Below, one piece after another: positions 9,853 through 21,500 of a DNA stretch of 58,510 bases. Each line of letters starts with the position of its first letter. The stretch's first letter is position 1. The position numbers were made by a program, and so were the translations under genes. The stretch comes from Zelonia costaricensis. Taxonomy: Eukaryota; Euglenozoa; Kinetoplastea; Trypanosomatida; Trypanosomatidae. The notes under the pieces are model-generated. The model saw only the letters and a program-made list of their open reading frames with translations. It searched no databases and was not told where the DNA came from. The stretch spans positions 1 through 58,510 of the forward strand of contig JASAOO010003422.1 of NCBI GenBank assembly GCA_030849075.1. Reading direction: 5' to 3'.

Positions 9853-10551
9853 ATGGCTCGCGACGACGGCACACAGGTGGCGCAGCTGCTGAGTGAGGGC
9901 AAGTACAACCTGCCCATGTTCCTGCGCTACCTCAAGTCCTTGACGGTGGAGGGCGATCAGCCGGACAAGTCCCTCCTCCTCGGCATCCTGCTGCAGTCCC
10001 TCGCCCGCTTCCAGACGAGCGACTTCACGGCCTGCATGTGCCTGGTGCCGAGCCACGTGCAGGACTCCCCCATTGTGGAGAAGGAGCTCAACTACATCTA
10101 CGGCCTCGAGAACCTGCTCAGCTGCGGCCTCTTCGCGCGCTTCTGGTCGCAGTGGAGCTCCGTCAAGGAGCACCTGCCCGAGTCCTTCCACTTCGAGTCC
10201 CGCGTGCGCACCAGCATCCTAGAGACCATCTGCACCACGATGGAGTCCATCTCCAGCGAGAAGCTCGCCACGTACCTCGCCGTCTCGCCGGACCAGGTTC
10301 AGAAGGTCGTGCAGAACGCCATGAAGGACTCGGAGGACAGCGACATGAAGGTGATGGCGTACGACAGCGGCAACGTCGTGTTCCACCGCAACCGCTTCAA
10401 CTACCCGCAGGCCGGCGCTGCCCAGGACGCGATCCGCTTCGCCGATGTCTCCTCCGTCATTCACAACGACGTGCCGCGCCGTGGTGCGGCCGCCGCGGAG
10501 GAGGCCCGTGAACTGCGCTCCCGCACGTGGGCTCGCATGATGGACGACTAA
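9853..10551 (+). CDS. EIF3K: Translation initiation factor eIF3 subunit K
   Basis: This 232-residue protein is close to the usual length of eIF3k (218 aa in human). It carries the CSN8/PSMD8/EIF3K-type PCI helical region. Diagnostic segments include TDFT-like SDFTACMCL in the position of human TDFTLCKCM, the following LNYIYGLENLL resembling human ILYLGDLLE, and FARFWSQW matching human FQAFWQAL. A winged-helix stretch follows (about 130-205), ending with a conserved-type FADVSSVI. eIF3k is a peripheral eIF3 subunit that pairs with eIF3l on the 40S ribosome in the cytoplasm. The open frame begins far upstream (9262), but the ATG at 9853 is where homology starts. Possible splice acceptors are the AG at 9784-9785 after a pyrimidine-rich stretch and the AG at 9846-9847. 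The tail (about 210-232) is a short charged extension. Confidence 0.9.
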   Translation: MARDDGTQVAQLLSEGKYNLPMFLRYLKSLTVEGDQPDKSLLLGILLQSLARFQTSDFTACMCLVPSHVQDSPIVEKELNYIYGLENLLSCGLFARFWSQWSSVKEHLPESFHFESRVRTSILETICTTMESISSEKLATYLAVSPDQVQKVVQNAMKDSEDSDMKVMAYDSGNVVFHRNRFNYPQAGAAQDAIRFADVSSVIHNDVPRRGAAAAEEARELRSRTWARMMDD

Positions 10552-12047
10552 GCGCAACCTTCCCCCTTCCGTCCCTCTTCTATTTCAATTCTCGAGCTCC
10601 GCCACGATCGGTGCGCCGCTGCCGCTGCCGCTGCCTCCCCCCCCCCCTCATGTCGACTTTCTTTCTGGCTTCCTGTGGCGACGCTTCATCTCACAAAACG
10701 TGACAGGAGCCGATGGGGCGCGAAGAAAAGGTGCAGTTGCAGGGGCTGGCGAGCGGCTGTGGTGGGAGCGTCACTTCGGGTTGCCTTCGTGTGCGTGTGC
10801 GCGCTCTTCCGGCTCAGTAGGGGGAGCTCTACTGAAGGAGCGGAGCTGAAGCAGATCGCCTCAACGCACGAAACACATCCACGCAAGTGCACTCGAGCTG
10901 CAGTAAAGAATGGGGGGCTGGGCTAGCTGGTTGCGTCGATGGAAGGTGGTATACGGCGGCGTTGTGTTGGCACACGCGGGAAAAAAAAGAAGAGAAATGG
11001 ATGTGGCGGCCTCTCGCCCCCGCGCTTGTGGGGGGTGGCGTGTCGGTGCATGTCCGTGTGTGGCGAGGGAAACGAGGAGGGCCATGACGAGTGTCGCAGA
11101 GGAGGAGGGGCGGGGGAGTGATCGATCGAGGGGAGGGGAGGGGAGGGAGAGGGCAACGCGCAGTGATGGCGCTTTTTTTTTTTGCTCTGCGCTGCACGTT
11201 CGAAGGGAGGCGGCGCAGTGGAACTCGCTCTTTTTCCCCTTTTCTGTTTCCGCAGGTCTCAGCCCCCCTTTACTGTCGCCTCCCCCCCCCCCTCCTTTCC
11301 CCCCCCCCTCGCCCCCGTCGCCGGTGATCTTCGTTGTCCCCTCCGTGGTGGAGTTGGTGGTGGGCCTTGGCTAATGGTACTTTAATGAAATCGTAAGAGC
11401 TCCTCCTGTGCGGCGCCGTACAAACAACCCAACACACGAAGGAAAAGAGAAGAAAAAAAAGAAGGTCACCGAGCACGTGGGCAATCGGACAGATGACGTG
11501 AAGGACGTCGGTGCACTTGCGGAGCGAGTAGGGCGAGCGGAACTTGCGACGCTATGGTGCCGATGTCGATGACGGCGAGCTCAAACGTAGAACGCCGCCT
11601 CACGTGTGGCGACGGCTTGGGGAGGGGAAGTGCCGGAGCAGACGGCTGCGCCCGAGCCACCACCGGACGCCGTGTTTGCGTGCAGCCGCGGCGGCCACGG
11701 TACTCTCCCGTGAGGGCAGGGGCAACCACTGCTGCTCCGGCTTTTGCGAACGAGACTCATGACCGGTGTGGGTCAAGAGTGCACTGTGATGAAGCCCTTC
11801 CGGCTGCCGGTACGAGTGCAAGCGACGCATCCGTACGGCAATACCGCATTTCTGTGCTCCCACCTCCTTGTGCCCTCCTCTGTGCGCCCTTCATCCGTTT
11901 CCTCGGTGTGTGTTCTCCCTCTCCTGCGCGTGGGCTCGCCAACACCCTCCCTGCTTGCCACACAGACACACAGACGCACACCCACACACCGACATCACAC
12001 ACACACACACATCACACACACCGACAGACAGACGCAGGGACGTGGGG
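10552..12047. other. Non-coding spacer
   Basis: Holds C runs (about 10636-10647 and 11281-11310), purine-rich blocks (about 11095-11150) and CA-rich sequence at 11960-12020. No supported gene. Confidence 0.6.
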
Positions 12048-13709
12048 ATGGCTTTGTCCCAGTTTGCGGAGAGGGCGGAGCGGCACGTGACGGGGCGGGA
12101 GGGGCGGCAGCCAGCGGAGTGCACCCTCTTCCATCACGCACACGCCAACGTGGCCGAGCCCTTCGTGTCGCACCGCTCGTGGGACTCGGTGGCGCGCATG
12201 CTCGCCGCCGCCGCCGACAACGCGGGGTGGGCAGGCGCGTCTGTCGAAGCCTCTTTGTACGACAGAGCGTACGCGAGCGGTGACACCAGCGGCGTCGTGG
12301 GTGAGTCGGACACGGACGGAAGTGGCTGCGTCAGCCACGTCACGACGCGCGACTCATCCGCGCTGACAGAGCTATTCTTGTACCCGAGGCAGACGCCGCC
12401 AGGTGGTGCAGCCCCGCCAGCCGACGCGACCGCCACGACGGTGGAAAGCGACTCTCGCAGCACGGCCCTGCCCCCCTTATCGCCGACGCCGGCGCCGCCA
12501 CCACCGTGCCTGCAGTGGTCGCCGCCACGGCACACGCGCGACAGCGCGTTTGTGCGGCGGCAGCGTGCCCTCCTGGCGCACCGGCTCGTGATGGCGAAGC
12601 TCAACCCGCTGCTGTTGCCGTGCGGTGCCTACACTTCTGTCTTCGCAAGCCACATCGAGTACACGCGGCTCACCTGCTGCTACCGCGCGTGCGGGGTGCC
12701 GGGCGGGCAGGTGGAGGCGGTGTGGCTGTCACTGATGCGAGCGGTGCTGCTGTGTCTTTTGCACCATGACGCGGCGGAGAGCGAGGCGCGGCTGCTGATG
12801 CTGGGGGTGGACGCCGGGCTGCTCGACGTCCTTTCCAAACACGACCGCGACGGTGGGCTCGGGTTGCTCTGCGGCGTGGTCACGGGTGCCTACGTCCATC
12901 GCAGCGGTGGCGATAGCTTCGACGTGGCAGTTGTGATGTCCGGCGGCTGCAACGACGGGCGGCACGTCGCGATGCGGCAGTGCTTCTCGCGGTGGTGCGG
13001 CGTGGACTTCCCATCGCCACGCACGTCTTTGCCCATCGGCGCCGCTCTGCGGTGCGTGTCGCTGCGCCTGCGCTGGACGCCGCAGCACGACCGCGTCACG
13101 CCAGGCGCCGTGCTGCCGCCGATCCTGGTGTACGTGAAGAGCGAGCTGGCGCAGCAACCTCCGTGTCAACGAGGCTCACGCCACTGCGGGGCCCAGCGCA
13201 GGGCGCGTCGGCTAAACGCAATGAGCGCGGCGGCGACGAAAGCGGCGGCCGAGGACGCTGCAGCGCCGCCGTTCCTCGCGTATGACGAGGTGCGGCTGTT
13301 TCTGGCTCGCCCAGTGACGTCGCAGCTGCACGGAACCGTTGTGCTTCACCTGCCCGACGTCTCGACGTGGTCACACTCGCCGGAGCCGCACACCGACGCC
13401 GACGGCGATGATGACGATGATGACGATGACGCCGAGGGCGACGCACCTGCGCGGCAGCCGCGTGCTGCTGCGGGCCGCAGCGCCGGCCGTCCTGCGCGAC
13501 CGCGGCCTCTGGTTGGCGTGCAGGAGGTGGTGCGTCTGCAAGACGTCTCGACGCAGGTGGTGTGCCGGTTCGCTGATGTTTCCGTGACGGCGGTGGGCGA
13601 GCACCTCGTGGCGTCGGAGATGCGGCCCACAGCAGCGTACCTTCCGTTTGTGCCGACGCTCTGCGCCAACGTGCCGCCATTCCTGGTCGTCAGTCCGGAC
13701 GAGGCATAG
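12048..13709 (+). CDS. Conserved-looking protein of unknown function with Asp tract
   Basis: This gene encodes 553 residues with no family I recognise. It starts MALSQFAERAERH. The first 190 residues mix structured-looking segments with Pro/Thr/Ala-rich linkers. Residues about 190-390 look globular, with Leu-rich helices (RAVLLCLLHH, LLMLGVDAGLLDVL), a Gly-rich GLGLLCGVVTGAY stretch, and short cysteine- and tryptophan-containing segments. A low-complexity linker with an aspartate run (about 450-460) separates a C-terminal part that again looks folded (VQEVVRLQDVSTQVV). There is no signal peptide or clear membrane span. The ATG at 12048 is preferred because the open frame upstream (to 11868) is translated CA-repeat (THTHT), and it lies 82 nt after an AG at 11964-11965 that follows a pyrimidine-rich tract. 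Codon use matches neighbouring genes. The function cannot be assigned. Confidence 0.72.
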   Translation: MALSQFAERAERHVTGREGRQPAECTLFHHAHANVAEPFVSHRSWDSVARMLAAAADNAGWAGASVEASLYDRAYASGDTSGVVGESDTDGSGCVSHVTTRDSSALTELFLYPRQTPPGGAAPPADATATTVESDSRSTALPPLSPTPAPPPPCLQWSPPRHTRDSAFVRRQRALLAHRLVMAKLNPLLLPCGAYTSVFASHIEYTRLTCCYRACGVPGGQVEAVWLSLMRAVLLCLLHHDAAESEARLLMLGVDAGLLDVLSKHDRDGGLGLLCGVVTGAYVHRSGGDSFDVAVVMSGGCNDGRHVAMRQCFSRWCGVDFPSPRTSLPIGAALRCVSLRLRWTPQHDRVTPGAVLPPILVYVKSELAQQPPCQRGSRHCGAQRRARRLNAMSAAATKAAAEDAAAPPFLAYDEVRLFLARPVTSQLHGTVVLHLPDVSTWSHSPEPHTDADGDDDDDDDDAEGDAPARQPRAAAGRSAGRPARPRPLVGVQEVVRLQDVSTQVVCRFADVSVTAVGEHLVASEMRPTAAYLPFVPTLCANVPPFLVVSPDEA

Positions 13710-14884
13710 CGCGCAGGTGGTCGAGCGAGTGGCGAGGCTGGGAGACGCGTAAGGGAGGGGGGGAGGGAGGGAGGGAGCGAGGCATGCATGTGGACCGCAC
13801 GAGTGAGCGTGCACAGGGGAGCCACGCCCCCCCTTCCCAACCCGCGTTTTGCGTCTCTGCGTGCACCGCTTTCGTCTTCTCGCTCCCACGCCGTCGGCAC
13901 GTTTCGGCGCTTTCCTGTGCTGCCTTTTTTTGTGTGTTGTTGTTGTCCTGTTGTTTTCATCCTCTGCTATCCACGCCGCTCTCTGACGGTCTGCCCCGCT
14001 CTCGGTCTTCTGCTCCGCTCTGCGAATCTGGCGATGGCCCTCGGGTGGAAGGCAGCTGTCCTAGCCCAAGACCCGCTTCGTCTCAGCGACCCACCTGCAC
14101 AGTAGACACAAATGCAGAAACACACACACACACGCTTATGCGGCGCCGCCGGTCTCGTAGGGTGGCGTCACGCACGCCAAGGCAACCTCGGTGAGTGGCT
14201 CCGTGCCCTCTCTGTCGACGCGTCCGCCCTCCCCGTCGTAGAAGTCTGTCGTGGTGCATCAGTGCGCCGAGTGCACCTTCGAGCGCAAGAACAGGTGACG
14301 TCCGCGCTGGTGCACTCTCGGCGCCTCCTCACTTCCTTTCTCCTCACCCCTCTCCATCAACACTATTTTATTCTCGGTGCACTCCTCGCACTGTGGCCTG
14401 CGAACTTGGTTGCCTGCGGTTGCGAAACAGTCAAGTGCCTTGTTGCTGCAGAGGACGCCAAGCTGCACTTTGGTCATACGCAACACCCGCTCATCTCGTG
14501 TCTAGTTGCCGCTCTCTCACGGATAGGGGCTGACCGCACGCCGCCGCGCCATTCCTCTTCCCCGCACTCCCTGTTTGACGCGTCGCGTCTACCGACCTCT
14601 GCGACACTCCCGCCTCGAGTGGGGCTCTCCTTGCCCGTTTTGCTAGCTGTAGCGCCACTCTGTGGTTTTCGTCGTTGTTGTTCGTGGCTCTCGTCATCTA
14701 TACACACACACACACACATACACATACACACGCACGCGGACTCACAGACGACGGTGTCCGTTTGCCGGGGCAGCGCGCGCCACGCCTCTTCTCATCCGAG
14801 CCCACTTGCGCTTTTGTAGTTCCTCTTCCCGTTCCGCCTCCCTTCTCCTTCCCCACCCCTCCCCCCGCTTCATCGCGCCCCACC
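13710..14884. other. Non-coding spacer
   Basis: Begins with a GGGA-rich block (13752-13780). CA runs occur at about 14120 and 14702-14718, and the last 65 nt are almost pure pyrimidine. No supported gene. Confidence 0.6.
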
Positions 14885-17017
14885 ATGGAGGGTCTCTTCC
14901 AGCGCCTCATGGACCTCGGCGAGGAGGAGGACGTCATGGCAAGTCGCGCCCCCGCGCCGCCCTCGACCGCAGCCTCCACTTTCGCCTCCGTCTTCTCCGC
15001 CGCTGCGTCGAACTTTGCCAGCGCTGGGGCCGCGCCCGCGGCTCCAGCACCGAAAGCGCGGCCAAGCACTGCCAACACCGCTGCCCTTGCCCACACCACG
15101 TCGCCTGCGCCGCCCACCGCGTCGCCGGCACCGGGCAGCGCGAGTGCAGGGAGTTCGCCTCTTCTGCCGGCGTTCTCGTCCCCACCGGCTGGCAGGCCGC
15201 ACGCCGGGCCCAGTGCGGTGGACCCCAGCGCGGACACGAGTGCCGCCGTTGCCCAGCTGCAGCGCACCGTGGCACTACAGAAGCGCCGGTACGACGAGCT
15301 GCTGTCCGACTCGCACCGCCTGCGCTCCGAGTACGATGCCTACCAGCTCCGCATGGATCACACGGTGCGGCAGCTCAAGCAGCAGGCGCTGCAAGACCGT
15401 CACATGCTCGAGGAGCTGCGCCTCGCAGGCACCAACGGCTCGCTCGATGACGCCTACGTGACCGGCATGAAGCGGCAGCTTGCGGAGCTGCAGCGGCAGG
15501 TGAAGGAGTCAAGCAGCGCGGCGGAGAAGGCGTTCCAGCGCCAGCGTGAGGCGGAGGAAGCGCGGGCCGCCACGGAGGCCGCGAAGCGCGACGAGCTCGA
15601 GACGCTCGCCGCGCAGATCGCACAGTTTCACACCACGGCAGCCGCGAAGCATGGGGGCGGCCCTGGCAAAGCCGCCGCCAGCTCCACCGGCCCAGCTTCC
15701 CCGGCCGACAAGGCGAACGAGGCTGCGACAGACGCCGCAGCGGATGCGGATGCAGACGCAGACGACGCGGCTAACGGCAGCGCGACGGCCGCGGCTCCAA
15801 GCGCAGGCGCCGAGGCGCTTCAGGCGCAGGCGGCGCTTGCACTGCGCCAAGCCGAGGTGGCCGAGCTCCGCGCGCAACTGCAGCAGGCCGCTGCGGCGAG
15901 CCAGCAGAAGGCCGAGGAGCAGGAGCAGGAGGCGCGTGCACTGCGTGACGAGGTGGCGCAGTGCCGGGCACACGAGGAGGCGCTTAAGGCCTCGCACGCG
16001 GCCGCGGTGAAGAAGGCGGAGGCGGCGCTGGCCGAAAAGGAGGAGGCGTGGAAGCGGGAGGTGGAGGCGGTGCGCGGCGAGATGCAGAGGGCCGCGGAGG
16101 AGCAGTCCTCCCAGCGCATGGCGCAGGAGATGCTCGAGGCGCAGGAGCAGCAGCAGCAGGTGCGGATGCAGGCGATGGAGCTGGAGCTGCAGGCGCTGCG
16201 CACCACAATGCAAACCCTCCAGTCCGCCGTGGAGGCGACGCACGCGGAGCTGCGCGAGGTGGAGATGTCCGCGCAGGCGGCCCGCGACGAGAGCCGGCAG
16301 TTGCAGATGAAGCTGGAGTTTGCCACAGCGGAGATGCGGCGCACGGAGCAGCAGCTTGCCTCGCGAGAGGAGGACATGCTGGACCTCGAGAAAGACCGCC
16401 AGAGGCTGCGGGCCATGCTGCGACAGGAAGAGGAGGAGACGCTGCGCCTGCGGGAGCAGCTCTCGCAGCGGCCCGACACCGTTGTGGAGGTCGCGGTGGC
16501 GAGCGCGCAGGGCAGCGCCGATGCGGGCGTCGGCGCCGAGGACGAGGCCGCGGCTGCGAAGGAGGCGACGGTGGCGGAGCAGCGGCACACGATTCAGGTC
16601 TTGCACGACCGCCTCGAGGCGCTGCAGGCGGAGCTGACGACGAAAGACGTGGCCTTGCGCCGGCAGCAGGCCCAGGCGCAGGAGGTGAGCGCAGCCCGCG
16701 TCGAGCACCTCAAGACAAAGGAAGAAGCTCACATCCGCATGGAGCAGTACAAGGACCGTCTTCGACATCTCGAAGAGGAGCTGGCGGCGCTTCGCCGCAG
16801 CAGTGCGGCGGCGGCCTCGGCTGACGGTGGCAGCGGCGATGCTGGGGCGCTCTTCACCTCCCCCACGGCGGAGCGGCAGCGGTTCATGATGGAGGCGAAG
16901 CGGTCGGCCGAGTCCTACCGCGTGCGGCGCATTCGCACGATGCGGTTCGCCTTCTTTTCTGTTCTGCTGCTCGTCGTGTTCATGACCTTGTACGCCGGCT
17001 TCTCCCTCGCCCCGTAA
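14885..17017 (+). CDS. Tail-anchored long coiled-coil protein, golgin-like candidate
   Basis: This 710-residue protein has an Ala/Pro/Ser-rich N-terminal region (about 20-120) followed by very long coiled-coil sequence (about 120-660, heptad-like, rich in Glu/Gln/Arg/Ala/Leu), broken by an Ala/Asp-rich insert around 260-305. It ends with a single hydrophobic span at about 687-706, flanked by basic RVRRIRTMR on the N-terminal side, and only a few residues follow. That topology (cytosolic coiled coil, C-terminal anchor) is shared by golgin-84, CASP and giantin, which tether vesicles at the Golgi. I see no sequence signature that selects one of these, so golgin-like is inference; other tail-anchored coiled-coil proteins are possible. 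The ATG at 14885 sits in ACCATGG context at the end of a long pyrimidine tract. The nearest upstream AG, at 14818-14819, is a plausible splice acceptor. Confidence 0.78.
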   Translation: MEGLFQRLMDLGEEEDVMASRAPAPPSTAASTFASVFSAAASNFASAGAAPAAPAPKARPSTANTAALAHTTSPAPPTASPAPGSASAGSSPLLPAFSSPPAGRPHAGPSAVDPSADTSAAVAQLQRTVALQKRRYDELLSDSHRLRSEYDAYQLRMDHTVRQLKQQALQDRHMLEELRLAGTNGSLDDAYVTGMKRQLAELQRQVKESSSAAEKAFQRQREAEEARAATEAAKRDELETLAAQIAQFHTTAAAKHGGGPGKAAASSTGPASPADKANEAATDAAADADADADDAANGSATAAAPSAGAEALQAQAALALRQAEVAELRAQLQQAAAASQQKAEEQEQEARALRDEVAQCRAHEEALKASHAAAVKKAEAALAEKEEAWKREVEAVRGEMQRAAEEQSSQRMAQEMLEAQEQQQQVRMQAMELELQALRTTMQTLQSAVEATHAELREVEMSAQAARDESRQLQMKLEFATAEMRRTEQQLASREEDMLDLEKDRQRLRAMLRQEEEETLRLREQLSQRPDTVVEVAVASAQGSADAGVGAEDEAAAAKEATVAEQRHTIQVLHDRLEALQAELTTKDVALRRQQAQAQEVSAARVEHLKTKEEAHIRMEQYKDRLRHLEEELAALRRSSAAAASADGGSGDAGALFTSPTAERQRFMMEAKRSAESYRVRRIRTMRFAFFSVLLLVVFMTLYAGFSLAP

Positions 17018-17172
17018 TGGGGAAGAGGGAGAGGATGCTGGGAGGAGTACAGCAGAGAACGTGAACCCCACCGCCGACAGGTCTCTTTTCTTTTTTTTCC
17101 CCATTTTCCGCTCTGCATTGTTGTCTCTGAGTGGTCTGCGACGTGGGTGCGTATGCTTGTGTGCACTTTGCC

Positions 17173-17205
17173 GACTTGTGGTTGACTTGTGGTTGACTTG
17201 TTGCT
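17173..17205. repeat. Short 11-bp tandem repeat
   Basis: GACTTGTGGTT occurs twice in tandem, with a partial third copy, downstream of the coiled-coil gene. Confidence 0.8.
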
Positions 17206-17228
17206 CTTTAATCTTCAAATGTGGGTAC

Positions 17229-17249
17229 GTGTGTGTGTGTGTGTGTGTG
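17229..17249. repeat. (GT)n microsatellite
   Basis: About ten GT units in the spacer between the coiled-coil and SNARE-protein genes. Confidence 0.9.
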
Positions 17250-18420
17250 CTTGTGTTCCTGCATTCACGGCGCGTGGTGAAAGAGTCCGCTTCCGCTGTC
17301 GCCAGCTCTCCCTCCTTTTCTGTCCATGCCGCTGACCCTTTTACTTCTCGTCTCCACTGTCTCTTTGCGTGCGGGGTGGGGAGGAGGGGGGGGGGCAACT
17401 GCCACAACGAAAAGGAATACTCAGTGCAACAACTCGCGGTCACAGCGCCGCTCTCACCCCTTCCGCAGCGGCGTAAAAGCTCCACGCCAGTACCCTCCCC
17501 CACCGGCTCACAGCGACGGCGAGTTGACGGCTAAGCGTGTACGTCTTGAGCACCTGCGGTGCTCGGCTATGCACAGATGATGGCGCCTCTCAGCCACGCT
17601 CCTCATGTCTCCACACTGCTGCTCCCCCTCCCCCCCCCCTCCCCTTTTGTTTCTCTTCCCTCTCGTCACACCGCCTCTTGGAGTATCCTCCCTCCCTCCC
17701 TCCCTCCCCCCGCCCCACCACCACACCCCTCACGCGTGCCTCTCCCACTCAGCGAGTCTCGTTGCCCGTGCGTGCCCAAGCGCGTTCTCTTCCTTGTGCG
17801 TAAGAGAGATTGTGCGTGTGTGTGTGTGTGCTTACGTGCGCCACTCATCACCGACGCTCTCTTCCCCCACCCCACCCCTCCGTCCTTTACCGTCCAGCTC
17901 CGTGCCTCCTCCCTCTCCCGCCCACCACTCCATCCCATCCCGTCTCGCCTCCATCTCCACCTCTCGCAGTCGCCTCCACTTGATCGGTGCGCTTTGAGGG
18001 TTACGCGTGGAGACGTGTGCGTCTTTCCTTTGTTCCGTTTTTGCTTTCTTTTCTTGTCCCACCCGCCTACTCACTTCGACTCTCTTCTGTGTCGAGTGCC
18101 CACGAGAGTGCCTTCCTTTTTTTTTTTCTTGTAGCCCGCATCTGTGCGTGACCAGCCGTCGTTCTCGCTACCGCCACTCCAGTCACAAACCAGCTCTACC
18201 ATTCACTTTAGGAATCCTCTTGATCAACAACCACACACACACACACGCGTGCCGTTTGCAGGGGTCGCTCTTTGTCTTTGCCGCTCTCCACTCGAGGCGC
18301 CCACTCACTCCCCTATACACAACCCTCCCCTCTCCTCGTCTGCGCAGCGAACTCGGCATTCCCTTCCCCTTCCCCCACCCCCACCCCAACACCGCTGACG
18401 TTTTGACTTCTTCATTGTCA

Positions 18421-18469
18421 TCTATCTTCTTTTTTTGCTATTCACTTCTCCTCTCTTTCCCACGCTGAG
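18421..18469 (+). promoter_or_regulatory. Strong polypyrimidine tract and spliced-leader acceptor
   Basis: About 40 nt of almost pure T/C is followed by CACGCTGAG, with AG at 18468-18469, 96 nt before the SNARE-protein ATG. Confidence 0.6.
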
Positions 18470-18565
18470 CTGCTTGGAAACACAACGAAACCGCCGTGAC
18501 TGCTGTGAGACTCCACCACCAAAGCCGTTAGGCAGAGAGAGAAGGCGCAACTCACACTGGCCGTC

Positions 18566-21500
18566 ATGTTCTCGCAGTCGTCTCCGGCTGTGGATGGGGC
18601 CGGCAGCGGCGCCATCCTGCCCTTCCGCGTCGGCGGCAACAGCACGGTGGTGATGTCCGACTACCACATCTGCAAGTATGACGCTATTCTCGGCGTGCTT
18701 GTCTGCATCGGCGACGACGCCAACGTGCTGGTGCTGGGGAAGGAGATGTGCCGCGAGCTGCTCCCGCTGCCGCGCGGCGTGCACTGGTTGGACGCGTTTG
18801 TGTACACGGGCACCACCAGCTTCCTCGTGATGTCCTCGGAGACGCTCCTGTGCCTCGACTACAGCGCTGGCGTCGCCGGTGACGGCGACAGCGCGCTGCG
18901 GTGTAGTGGGCCGGCGGCGCAGTTCACGTGCCTGCACGTTGCCCAAGGGCTGACGTGCGGCGCCGTCGGCCGCAAGGACGGTGGCGTGTCGTACTTCCGC
19001 CTCGATCCCGTCTCGAACAACCCGGAGGAGCGGCCGCAGCTGCGGTGGACGGTGATGGAGACGAACGTGCTCGCCCTGTGCCAGCCCTTCTGCAAGGACG
19101 TCGCCTGGCCGATCCTCGACACCAGCGCCGCCAGCCACGACAAGTTCTTCGCCAACGGGTCGGTGCTGTCCATCGACTCGTACCCAAACAACCCGAACGC
19201 CCTCATCGGCGTCGTGGCCGGGGTGCCGGGGGTGTGCAAGTGGTACGTCGACGAGGGCCGCGTGAGCTGCTTCTTCGACGCCCGCAGCATCGCCGGCAAG
19301 CCGGACGGCCTCCTCGCCACGTGCCGCGTCACCCCCGGCGGCGTCTACGTCGCTGCCGTGACGATGCACTGCACGAAGATCTTGCTGTGGAACGAGAACA
19401 AGAAGCGACGGGACAAGGTGGCCGAGATCTACTGGGTCGTCGACCTCTCGCAGCAGATCTCGCAGGGGGTGCCGACCGCCCCGAGCGCAGGCCTGGCCGA
19501 CGCCTTCGCCTACAACGAGTATCGGGTCGGGCTGAACATGGCCCGCACCGCGCTGGAGGACAGCTTCCACTCCACCAACGACAAGCACAGCCAGATGTAC
19601 ATGCTGCTGCACGGGCAGCGTGACATCCTCGAGGTGGTCATCCGCCTCGACGACAAGCAGGTGATGCGGCAGGACGCCGTGATTGCGCACCTGAACGCGT
19701 ACACGGCACAGCACGGCGTCGAGGCGGCGCGGAGCAAGAAGGCGCCGGGCGCTGGCGGGGCAGGCGCCGACGCCGGCGCAGCGGCGGAGAGCGCGGTGGA
19801 CAGCTACTTCAACGTCTTCCACGTCGAGCCGTGCGTGCTGTCCAACTACTGGACGAGCGGGCTGGCCGACGTCGACCTCGAGGCGCTCTTCGTCACCAGC
19901 GAGGACGGTCTGCGTCCCATTCTCGCTAAGCGCAACCGCCAAACGGGCGGCATCGAGAGCATTCGCGAGCTGCGCGAGTTGAGCGCGCAGGCGCCGTGGT
20001 ATCCCCGCGCGCTGCTGCTGCGGCTGCCGGAAAACCAAATCCGCGCCCTCGCGGACGAGATCCAGCGCACGGCGGTGACGTCGACGTGGGAGAAGCTCCT
20101 GCGCGGCGGCGACACCCTCCTGCGACACGCGCTGCCGGACGTGGAAGCGAAGGAGGTGGCTGGCTCGGACGTGGCGCATCTGTGGCGGCAGAGCGTCATG
20201 GTGACGGTCACGGACGCCGCACAGGCGGTGTGTCTCTCGCCGCAGTCGAACGAGGCGTTCAGCGTCAACAGCCGCGCCCTGGCCAACTGTGTGCCGTGGT
20301 CGACGCTGGCGATTGGGCAGGACGCCGAGGGGCTTGTGCTGGAGACGGCGCTGCCCTCGCTGACGACCGTGTTTCTGCCGACGGAGATCATCCTGCGCGT
20401 CTTCAGCACCGAGTCGATCATGATGATCATGAAGCACGACATCCGTCGCAACACCGGCTCGCTCGTGCTCGACCTCGACCGGGCGGCGCTGCAGCTCGAC
20501 GGCCGCGGGGTGCCGGGGAAGCGCATGGTGCAGCAGGCGGTGCTCGTCAACGCGCGGCTGGAGCCGTCGACCGTGACGAGCAAAGTGTCCGTGTACAAGG
20601 ACGGCAAGTGTGTGCTGCTGCTGCTCGAGGACTCGTCTGTCGCGCTCGTGGACCTGAGCGGCAAGGGCGATGACGGCCGCCCGTTCATCTTGCAGGTCCC
20701 TGCCGGGCTCCTCCCGGTTGGCGCGACGATCGCGTCGCTCGATGCCTTCTGGATGGCCAACCGCAGCGCCACTGGCGCCAACAACAACACGAACGGGCTG
20801 CTGTGCCTTGCGTGCCTCTTTCACGACCGCAAGGGCTTCCTGCTGTGGAGCCTCAGCGAGATGCGCATGATCGCCTATGCGCACCCCGAGTATGCGGCCG
20901 CTGCGACGCGGCTCATGGTGACGGCGGCGGCGCAGCCCCCGCTGCCGAACCTCTCTGGTGACGTCAAGTCATTCGAGGTGGCGCTCTCCGTCTCGTCGCC
21001 GGTGCAGAACGCGGGCGAGTACGGCAGCCTCACCTGCTGCGACGCGCTGGGCGCTGCGCTCATGTCGATGTCGCTCGCGTTCGGCGTGGCGGACGGTGCC
21101 GCGCAGGCATGGTGCTACCGACAGAGCGCCGAGGCGGGCTGGGTGCCGCTGCCGCAGACGAGCAGCACGACCAAGATGCTGCTTCTGCGCTGCGAGGTGG
21201 CGGGGTCGTCACTGGAGTGGAGCTTCGTTGTCGGCGGTGCGGCCGTGACGACGGGCAGCAACCCGCTCCAGGGCAGTATTGTGCACGTCAAGACGACGTG
21301 GACGCCGGGCCGCGCCAACCTGACGTACGACACGGACGCTGGCGAGATGCGCGACTACGAGATCAGCCGCGACACGTCAGCGAACGACCGCATCGCCCCG
21401 GCGATCGCTTTCGTTGGCGCGCACGACATTTCGGTGGTGCAGGTGTCCGCCTTCTTCCCGCCGCCCGGGTCGCCTGCGGGGGCGACGGTGGCATCGGCAG

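Larger units (their letters stand above)
17018..18565. other. Non-coding spacer
   Basis: Contains the 11-bp and GT repeats, a G run near 17385-17396, long C/T blocks (17600-17740, 17850-18130) and the strong acceptor at 18468. No supported gene. Confidence 0.6.

Noticed and set aside
15509..17503. 664-codon open frame on the - strand
   Set aside because: Antisense shadow of the coiled-coil gene; Leu/Arg runs arise from complementary CAG/GAG codons.
18422..20884. 820-codon open frame on the - strand
   Set aside because: It lies opposite the SNARE-protein gene and reflects GC-rich codon bias; its protein is Arg/His/Val-rich without domains.
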